A DNA stretch of 64,000 nt, taken from CAIWHR01 sp963713275. Its GTDB lineage: Bacteria > Pseudomonadota > Gammaproteobacteria > Burkholderiales > Casimicrobiaceae. Of the stretch, positions 58,591 to 64,000 are shown piece after piece. A model generated the notes under the pieces. That model worked only from the letters and a program-made list of their open reading frames with translations, ran no database searches and was not told where the DNA came from. Positions within the stretch are counted from its first letter, which is position 1; every line of letters begins with the position of its first letter. The translations under genes were made by a program, and so were the position numbers. The stretch spans positions 62,001-126,000 of the forward strand of contig CAVQLG010000013.1 in the NCBI GenBank assembly GCA_963713275.1, written 5' to 3'.

Positions 58591-59772
58591 TCACCCCGTG
58601 GGCGCGGGAACCTGGAAGACCTCGCGCAGGTACGCGACGTAGGAAGGATCGTAGTCCATCGCCTTCGACGGCTCGTCGCTGATCTTCGCCACCGGCTGGC
58701 CGTTGCAGCGCGTCATCTTGATGACGATCTGCAGCCGCTCGTAGCCCAGGTCGTTGGTGAGGTTCGTGCCGATGCCGAAGGCGGTGTGCGTGCGCCCGCG
58801 GAAATGCTCGAACAGGCGGATCGCGAGCGGCACGTCCAGGCTGTCCGAGAACACCAACGTCTTGGTGTGCGGGTCGATCCGCATCCTGAGGTAGTGCGCG
58901 ATCAGCTTCTCGCCCCAATCGAACGGGTCGCCGGAATCGTGGCGCACGCCGTCGAACAGCTTGCAGAAGAAGAGGTCGAAGTCGCGCAGAAACGCGTCCA
59001 TGCCGCAGACGTCGGAGAGCGCGATCCCGAGATCGCCGCGGTACTCGCGCGCCCAGGTGTTGAACGCGAACACCTGCGAGTCGCGCAGTCGCGGGCCGAC
59101 CGCCTGGCAGGCCTGCAGGTACTCGTGCGCCATCGTGCCCAGCGGCGTCAACCCCAGCGTCTGCGCCAGCTTCACGTTGCTCGTACCGACGAACTTGGCG
59201 CCGATGCCATCGCGCAGCCCGCGCACGACCTCCTCCTGCCAGGCGCGCGAGAAGCGCCGGCGGGTGCCGTAGTCGGCGATGCGGAACTCCGGATCGGCGA
59301 CGGCGTTGATCTGCTCGATCTTGGCGGCAAGGCGCCGCCGGCCCTCGGCGAAGTCGGGCGTGGGCCGCGTCCGCCGGTAGTAGACCTCGCTCACGATCGC
59401 GAGCACCGGCACCTCGAACAGGATCGTGTGCAGCCACGGCCCCTTGATCGTGATCTCGACCTCGTTCGGCGAATCCGCGAGCCGGGACACCTGCACGAAC
59501 CGCTCGTTGAGCTGGAACAGGCCGAGCAGGTCGACGAAATCGCTCTTGAAGAACCGCCAGCCGCGCAGGTAGTCGAGCTCGTCCGGCGCAAAGCGCAGCC
59601 AGCACAGCGCGCGGATCTCGTTCTCGATCTCGCCGATGCAGGGCAGGAGGTCGACGCCCTCGTTGCGGCACCTGAACCGGTACTCGACCTGCGCGCCGGG
59701 GAAGTGATGCAGCACGACCTGCATCATCGTGAACTTGTAGAGGTCGGTGTCGAGCAGCGACGAGATGATCAT
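58591..59772 (-). CDS. pncB: nicotinate phosphoribosyltransferase
   Basis: PncB joins nicotinate to PRPP, the salvage entry to NAD. The 393-residue protein starts IISSLLDTDLYKFTMMQVVLHHFPGAQVEYRF, the family opening. It shows YGTRRRFSRAWQEEVV (around the regulatory His), FVGTSNVKLAQTLG, MAHEYLQA and RHDSGDPFDWGEKL near residue 290. It matches the length of E. coli PncB. The gene stands alone. Confidence 0.94.
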   Translation of the reverse strand: MIISSLLDTDLYKFTMMQVVLHHFPGAQVEYRFRCRNEGVDLLPCIGEIENEIRALCWLRFAPDELDYLRGWRFFKSDFVDLLGLFQLNERFVQVSRLADSPNEVEITIKGPWLHTILFEVPVLAIVSEVYYRRTRPTPDFAEGRRRLAAKIEQINAVADPEFRIADYGTRRRFSRAWQEEVVRGLRDGIGAKFVGTSNVKLAQTLGLTPLGTMAHEYLQACQAVGPRLRDSQVFAFNTWAREYRGDLGIALSDVCGMDAFLRDFDLFFCKLFDGVRHDSGDPFDWGEKLIAHYLRMRIDPHTKTLVFSDSLDVPLAIRLFEHFRGRTHTAFGIGTNLTNDLGYERLQIVIKMTRCNGQPVAKISDEPSKAMDYDPSYVAYLREVFQVPAPTG

Positions 59773-59860
59773 GCGTCTTGGCCGGCGGCCGTGCCGATGC
59801 GCCGCGAGGTGTGCGGGTGGTCGATGGTAACCCCTCTCACGGCCGGCACGCCAGCTACGG

Positions 59861-61099
59861 TCAGACGATGCGCACGCGCCGCGCGATCCAGATCGCAGCG
59901 AACGTCCAGCCCGCGGCGATCCAGCCCACCGTGCCGTACCCCGTGAGCGCGCCGTCGCTCGCGCGCCCGATCAGAAGGCCCGCCAGCAGCGACGCGAACC
60001 CGGCGCCAAGCTGCTGGATCGACGCGTTGAAGCTCATGAAGCTGCCGCGCAGCCGGGGCTCGACGCTGCCGGTCACGAGCGCCAGCGCCGGCCCGAAGCG
60101 GCCCGGCACGAAGACGAAGAAGAGCACCGCGCTCGCGACGACGGCGGGCAGCGGCAGCGGCGGCAGGTGCGTGGTCAGCAGCAGCGGAACGACCGAGACC
60201 AGCGCGACGACGGTGAACACGCGCCGCTTGCCGTGGCGGTCCGCCAGCCGGCCGATGACCTGGGAAGTGACGAGGGTTGCGAGGCCCCCTACGAAATACA
60301 CGATGGCGAGGTCGGCCTCGCGGATGCCGACGTTGGCCACGTTGTACGGCGCGATGAACGGGATCACGGTGAATCCCGCGAACATGAGCGCGATCATCAG
60401 TCCGAACGCCCAGCGGTGATTCGGCACGCCGAAAATCGCGCGCAACTGCCCCAGCGGCCGCGGCCACGCCTGCGGATCGACGTGTGCGGACAGCGGCGGC
60501 AGCGCGCGCCACGCGACCGCGGCGACGCCAACGCTGGCGAGCGCCAACACGAGGAACGGCGTGCGCCAGCCGGCGGCGGCGGCGAGCCACAGCGCGCAAG
60601 GGATGCCGACGACCGAGGACAGCGAGAACGCCGCCGCGACGATCGCCGTCGCGCTCGCGCGCCGCTCGTACGGCACGAGGTCGGCGACGATCGCGAACAC
60701 CAGCCCGCCGATGACGCCGCCGAAAGCGCCGGCGACGATGCGCGCCGCCAGCAGCGAAAGATAGTTCGGCGCCAGACCGCACAGCGTCGTGCCGACGATG
60801 AAGCCGGCGTAGAGCGCGAGCAGCGCGCGCTTGCGGTCGAGGCGGTCGACCCAGAACGCCGCCAGGAAGCCGCTCGCCGCCGCGGCGAAGGTGTACGCGG
60901 ACACCAGCAACCCGAACTGCTGCGGGACGACGCCGAACAGCCGCATGAACTGAGGCCCCAGCGGCATCATGATCATGAAATCGACGATATGCGTGAACTG
61001 CACGGCGGCGAGCAGGAGCAGCAGCCGCGTCTCCCCCGGCGCGGGCGGGCGGCGCGGCGCGGCGCCCTCGATCGCGGGCGATGGAGCGGAAGGCAGCAC
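59861..61099 (-). CDS. MFS transporter, DHA1-like
   Basis: This is a 412-residue major-facilitator protein with 12 predicted spans, starting LLLLLAAVQFTHIVDFMIMMPLGPQFM. Motif A lies between spans 2 and 3 (AAFWVDRLDRKRALLAL), with a second copy GRLADRHGKRRVF in the other half. It exports or imports a small solute, probably by proton exchange; the drug:H+ antiporter group is the closest fit. No ATG is present at the N-terminus, so I used the GTG at 61099. Its leader contains a promoter followed at once by a hairpin and U-run. Confidence 0.82.
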   Translation of the reverse strand: MLPSAPSPAIEGAAPRRPPAPGETRLLLLLAAVQFTHIVDFMIMMPLGPQFMRLFGVVPQQFGLLVSAYTFAAAASGFLAAFWVDRLDRKRALLALYAGFIVGTTLCGLAPNYLSLLAARIVAGAFGGVIGGLVFAIVADLVPYERRASATAIVAAAFSLSSVVGIPCALWLAAAAGWRTPFLVLALASVGVAAVAWRALPPLSAHVDPQAWPRPLGQLRAIFGVPNHRWAFGLMIALMFAGFTVIPFIAPYNVANVGIREADLAIVYFVGGLATLVTSQVIGRLADRHGKRRVFTVVALVSVVPLLLTTHLPPLPLPAVVASAVLFFVFVPGRFGPALALVTGSVEPRLRGSFMSFNASIQQLGAGFASLLAGLLIGRASDGALTGYGTVGWIAAGWTFAAIWIARRVRIV

Positions 61100-61139
61100 G
61101 AATGCTCGTGGACGAGACCCCGAAAGGGCCGCTCGGCGC

Positions 61140-61168
61140 AAAAAAAGGCGCGGCTTTGCCAAGCCGCG
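61140..61168 (-). terminator. hairpin plus U-run in the MFS leader
   Basis: On the minus strand an 8-bp perfect stem (CGCGGCTT, 4-nt loop, 61149-61168) is followed by CC and seven T (61146-61140). This is a textbook intrinsic terminator, yet it lies directly after the promoter and 41 bp upstream of the MFS start. Confidence 0.75.
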
Positions 61169-61177
61169 TTCGCATTC

Positions 61178-61186
61178 AGTATAGCA
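61178..61186 (-). promoter_or_regulatory. promoter of the MFS gene, extended -10
   Basis: TGCTATACT on the minus strand (hexamer 61178-61183) is a consensus-like extended -10. Its start site would be near 61171, so the hairpin begins within a few bases of the 5' end of the RNA. Confidence 0.6.
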
Positions 61187-61231
61187 CCGTCCCTGCGCCC
61201 GCCCTCGATGGCGCCGGCGTCCGACGCTCGC

Positions 61232-61237
61232 TATGAT
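61232..61237 (+). promoter_or_regulatory. corA -10 element
   Basis: TATGAT lies 28 bp before the corA ATG, in the same CGCTATGATGCC context as the accA -10. The -35 is unclear. Confidence 0.4.
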
Positions 61238-61264
61238 GCCAGCAACGCCCGCGCGAGAACCGTC

Positions 61265-62239
61265 ATGCTCATCAACTGCGTGCTCTACGAGGACGGCAAG
61301 CGCCTCGCCGACATCCCCAAGGAGGCGATCAGCGACCACGTCGGACACCGCGACCGCTTCGTCTGGGTCGCGCTCCTCGACCCGACGCGCGAGGAGCTCG
61401 ACGAGATGGCCGCGGAGTTCAGCCTGCACCCGCTCGCGGTCGAGGACGCGCGCAAGGGGCAGCAGCGGCCGAAGATCGAGGAGTACGACGATTCGCTGTT
61501 CGCCGTGCTGCAGACCATCGACAACAGCGAGGACGCCAGCGGCGAGCCCGAGCTCGGCGAGGTCGCCATGTTCGTCGGCCGCAACTACCTGCTGTCCGTC
61601 CGGCACCGGGCCCGCCGCGGGTTCACCGACGTTCGCCACCGCTGCGAGCGCGAGCCCGAGTTGCTCCGGCACGGCGCGGGGTTCGTCTTCTACGCGCTGA
61701 TGGACGCGATCGTCGATCGCTATTTCCCGGTGCTGGAGCACCTGGAATCGGCCCTCGAGTCCGCCGAGGAGCAGCTCTTCCGCGGCACGTCCTCGCGCAG
61801 CAAGCTCGAGGATCTGTACGCGCTCAAGCGACGACTGATGCTGCTCAAGCACGCGGTGATGCCGCTCCTGGACGCCGTGGGCAAGCTCCAGGGCGGCCGC
61901 GTGCCGCCGGTGTGCATGGGGACGCAGGAGTACTTCCGCGACGTCTACGACCACCTGATGCGCATCGACGCGACCATCGAGAGCATCCGCGAAATGCTGG
62001 CGACGGCGATCTCGGTCAACATCGCGCTGATCGGCATCTCGGATGCCGAAGTCACCAAGCGGCTCGCCGCCTGGGGGGCCCTCATCACCGTGCCGACGCT
62101 GATCGCCGGCATCTACGGCATGAACTTCGAGCTCATGCCGGAGCTCACGTGGGCGCACGGCTACCCGCTCGTCGTGGCGCTGATGGTCGCCGTCGACGCA
62201 ACACTCTTCTGGCGCTTCCGCCGCGCGGGCTGGGTCTAG
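61265..62239 (+). CDS. corA: magnesium/cobalt transporter CorA
   Basis: CorA forms a pentameric Mg2+ channel. The 324-residue protein has a large cytoplasmic N-terminal funnel (starting LINCVLYEDGKRLADI) and a long stalk helix. Two C-terminal spans follow, with the diagnostic IYGMNF motif (near residue 285) between them and the acidic/basic C-terminal end. Residue order matches CorA rather than ZntB. It is divergent from the MFS gene, with 165 bp between them. Confidence 0.92.
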   Translation: MLINCVLYEDGKRLADIPKEAISDHVGHRDRFVWVALLDPTREELDEMAAEFSLHPLAVEDARKGQQRPKIEEYDDSLFAVLQTIDNSEDASGEPELGEVAMFVGRNYLLSVRHRARRGFTDVRHRCEREPELLRHGAGFVFYALMDAIVDRYFPVLEHLESALESAEEQLFRGTSSRSKLEDLYALKRRLMLLKHAVMPLLDAVGKLQGGRVPPVCMGTQEYFRDVYDHLMRIDATIESIREMLATAISVNIALIGISDAEVTKRLAAWGALITVPTLIAGIYGMNFELMPELTWAHGYPLVVALMVAVDATLFWRFRRAGWV

Positions 62240-62342
62240 CACCACGCCACGGCACGCGCGTGCCGCCGCATGCGCGTGCCGCCGTATCAGCGGCCCGCCG
62301 GCCGCCGCCCTGCGGCACGATCGCGCGCGGGGACGACCGGGA

Positions 62343-63281
62343 TCACGCGCCGCCCGGCGGTGCCACAGGCCACGATGGCTGCAGCGTCACGTGTCCGATC
62401 GCGTAGCGCTCGGCCAGCAGCCGCTGGGCCCGGACGAGCACCTCCGGCCAGTCGTCGCCGCGCGCGAGCGTCACGTGCGCGGACAACACGACGCGGCCGG
62501 CGTCCACTTGCCAGACGTGCAGGTCGTGGACGCCCACGACCCCTGGAACCGCGGCGAGCGCGCGGCCGATCTCGCCGTAGTCGAGGTGCGGCGGCACCCG
62601 CTCCAGCAGGACGGCGCCCGACTGCCGCAGCAGCGACCACGTCGAGCGCAGGATCAGCACAGCGACGAACAGCGACAGCAGCGGGTCGATCGGCGTCCAG
62701 CCGGTCGTCAGGATCACGGCACCGGCCGCGAGCGCCGCGAGCGAGCCCAGGACGTCACCGAGGACGTGCAGCAGCGCGCCGCGCGCGTTGAGGCTGCCGC
62801 CGGCGCGCGACAGTATCCACGCGACCACGAGGTTGACGGCGAGGCCGCCCGCCGCGACGGCCGTCACCATCGGTCCTGCGACCGGCGCTGGGGCGACGAG
62901 GCGCTGCACAGCCTCGACGACGATCCAGGCGACGAGTGCCAGCATCGACACCGCGTTGACGAACGCGGCGAGCACCTCGGCGCGCGCGTAGCCGTACGAC
63001 GCCCGCTCGGAAGGCGGCCGGCGCGCCACGCGCTGGGCGAGCAGGGCCACGAGGAACGCGCCTGCGTCGGTCGCCATGTGGCCCGCGTCGGAGAGGAGCG
63101 CGAGCGAGCCGGCGAGGTGGCCGCCGACGGCCTCGACCACGGCGAAAGCGGCGGTGAGCGCAAGCGCCGCCCACAGCGCCCGCTCGGTGACCCCCGCCTC
63201 CGCCGCACCGGGGTGCGCAGTGGCACCGGCGGGCCGGGCCGGCGCGTGTGCGTGACGGGCGGAGGAATCGTGGCAGTGCAC
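62343..63281 (-). CDS. cation diffusion facilitator (CzcD/ZitB-type) efflux protein
   Basis: This 312-residue CDF protein exports Zn2+, Co2+ or Cd2+ by proton exchange. It has six spans: LWAALALTAAFAVVEAVGG starts the first, and SLALLSDAGHMATDAGAFLVAL holds the conserved metal-binding DAGH...D of span 2. The second metal site appears in ALLHVLGDVLGSLAALAAG. A C-terminal cytoplasmic domain (HDLHVWQVDAGRVVLSAHVTL) binds regulatory metal. The N-terminus is His-rich (HCHDSSARHAHAPA). The GTG at 63281 is chosen for the start; the frame continues upstream with low-quality sequence. Confidence 0.85.
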   Translation of the reverse strand: MHCHDSSARHAHAPARPAGATAHPGAAEAGVTERALWAALALTAAFAVVEAVGGHLAGSLALLSDAGHMATDAGAFLVALLAQRVARRPPSERASYGYARAEVLAAFVNAVSMLALVAWIVVEAVQRLVAPAPVAGPMVTAVAAGGLAVNLVVAWILSRAGGSLNARGALLHVLGDVLGSLAALAAGAVILTTGWTPIDPLLSLFVAVLILRSTWSLLRQSGAVLLERVPPHLDYGEIGRALAAVPGVVGVHDLHVWQVDAGRVVLSAHVTLARGDDWPEVLVRAQRLLAERYAIGHVTLQPSWPVAPPGGA

Positions 63282-63459
63282 GGTGTGGGCGATTCGCGGC
63301 CGGGTCACTGCCCGGCAGCGGCATTGTCCGGTGCGGCAGCGCCGGCGGCAACCGTTGCCAGGCGCGCGGGCGCGAGATTGCGATGCGCGCGCAGCCGCGC
63401 GAGCGGGCGCGCGAAGCACAGGCCAGACGGGCGAGGCGCGGGGCGCGCGACCCTGACGC

Positions 63460-64000
63460 TCAACCCTCGTCGACGGTGTCGTCGTGCAGGCGCACCGGTC
63501 CCTGCTGCGCGGGGTGCTTGCCGATCCTGCCCCGATAGTGGGAGGCTATCTCCGCCATGTCGGCAGCGACGTTGCCCGTCAGATCGACGCAATGCAGGAT
63601 GCCGAGCTCGCGCCGCGGATAATCGATGAATCCCAGGGCGACCGGGACCCGGGAGGCGCGCGCGATGTGGTAGAAGCCGGACTTCCAGTACGGGGCGTAG
63701 CTGCGCGTGCCTTCGGGGGCGATCACCACGCGGAACTCGTTGTGATCCACGAAGGCATCGCGCATGGCGGCGGAGAATCCGGTCCGCACCCGGCGATTGA
63801 CGGGAATGCCTCCCCAGCGCCGGAACAGCGGGCCGAGCGGCGTGGCGAACAGCGTGTCCTTCGCCGCCCAGCGAAAGCTGATCGCCAGCGCCCAGATGGC
63901 GAGCATCCCGGTCACGAGATCCCAGTTCGACGTGTGGGGATACAGGATCACCACGCACTTCGCCGGCATCGACGCGGGCCGCAGCAGTCGCCAGCCGGCA
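63460..64000 (-). CDS. 1-acyl-sn-glycerol-3-phosphate acyltransferase-like protein (5' end outside the window)
   Basis: The visible C-terminal ~180 residues carry the PlsC-type acyltransferase motif PHTSNWD (HX4D) near the edge. They also have GGIPVNRR and APEGTRSYAPYWKSGFYHIA, the second acyltransferase box (the P-E-G-T-R loop). It likely esterifies a lysophospholipid or related acceptor. It ends with KHPAQQGPVRLHDDTVDEG. The frame stays open through the window end; an in-frame ATG at 63969 is unlikely to be the start because conserved sequence continues upstream. Confidence 0.8.
   Translation of the reverse strand, partial: AGWRLLRPASMPAKCVVILYPHTSNWDLVTGMLAIWALAISFRWAAKDTLFATPLGPLFRRWGGIPVNRRVRTGFSAAMRDAFVDHNEFRVVIAPEGTRSYAPYWKSGFYHIARASRVPVALGFIDYPRRELGILHCVDLTGNVAADMAEIASHYRGRIGKHPAQQGPVRLHDDTVDEG

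Overview
The window looks like a chromosomal segment of a very GC-rich betaproteobacterium, most likely a Burkholderiales relative. This rests on gene order rather than a marker gene. The run ndk-rlmN-pilW-rodZ-ispG-hisS-yfgM-bamB ... der-hfq-hflX-hflK-hflC-DUF2065-hisZ-purA, the cysE-iscRSUA-hscBA-fdx-iscX operon, a separate hisZ beside hisS, and a Lys/Ala-rich H1-like protein are all characteristic of that class. Almost everything is core metabolism and cell housekeeping. No CRISPR array, prophage, integrase or intact insertion sequence is visible.

Layout. 0-12 kb: the 5' end of hrpA (minus), a family 5 ABC solute-binding protein, a 3'-truncated tartrate dehydrogenase relative, an ICMT-like methyltransferase, an unknown membrane protein, DMT and TauE-type permeases, accA-tilS, and a dctPQM TRAP transporter. 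12-20.3 kb: the ndk to bamB block, with translationally coupled genes and a 20-bp perfect inverted-repeat element inserted between hisS and yfgM. 20.3-31.7 kb: a DUF3750 protein, a Bem46-type hydrolase, a double cupin, then der-hfq-hflX-hflKC-DUF2065-hisZ-purA and a phosphoribosyltransferase. 31.7-38.1 kb: an H1-like DNA-binding protein (minus), a YbdL-type aminotransferase, tRNA-Leu(CAG) (minus), rnr and purT.

38-44.7 kb: the complete ISC iron-sulfur operon plus cysE on the minus strand, with a recognisable IscR-type operator over the iscR promoter. 44.9-49.2 kb: a GH13 amylase-family protein and a 912-residue GH63-type glucosidase. 49.3-53.2 kb: an accessory stretch of broken genes, holding pieces of FabI, a CoA-transferase, an alpha/beta hydrolase, a lipoprotein lacking its start and a ParS/MbcA-type antitoxin domain, with an intact SLC13-type permease among them. 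53.2-55.5 kb: a two-gene module of unknown function, a polytopic membrane protein coupled to a repeat-containing lipoprotein. 55.5-64 kb: GMP reductase, an orphan GspE/PulE ATPase, pncB, an MFS transporter with an unusual promoter-hairpin-U-run leader, corA, a CDF efflux protein and a partial acyltransferase.

How the genes work together. The central block links ribosome and tRNA work (rlmN, hisS, der, hflX, tilS), outer-membrane assembly (bamB, yfgM), membrane proteolysis control (hflKC), RNA regulation (hfq, rnr) and purine/histidine/nucleotide supply (ndk, purA, purT, hisZ, GMP reductase). The isc operon matures the iron-sulfur enzymes encoded nearby (ispG, rlmN).

Data quality note. Six plus-strand genes carry a frameshift, each explained by exactly one extra base (near 672, 3017, 8214, 11004, 22434 and 50660). 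The reading frames annotated across these points should be taken as one gene each. I read no clear novel system here. The best leads are the unknown 53-55 kb module, the 49-53 kb junction zone, the hisS/yfgM inverted-repeat element, the MFS leader and the RlmN insertion.
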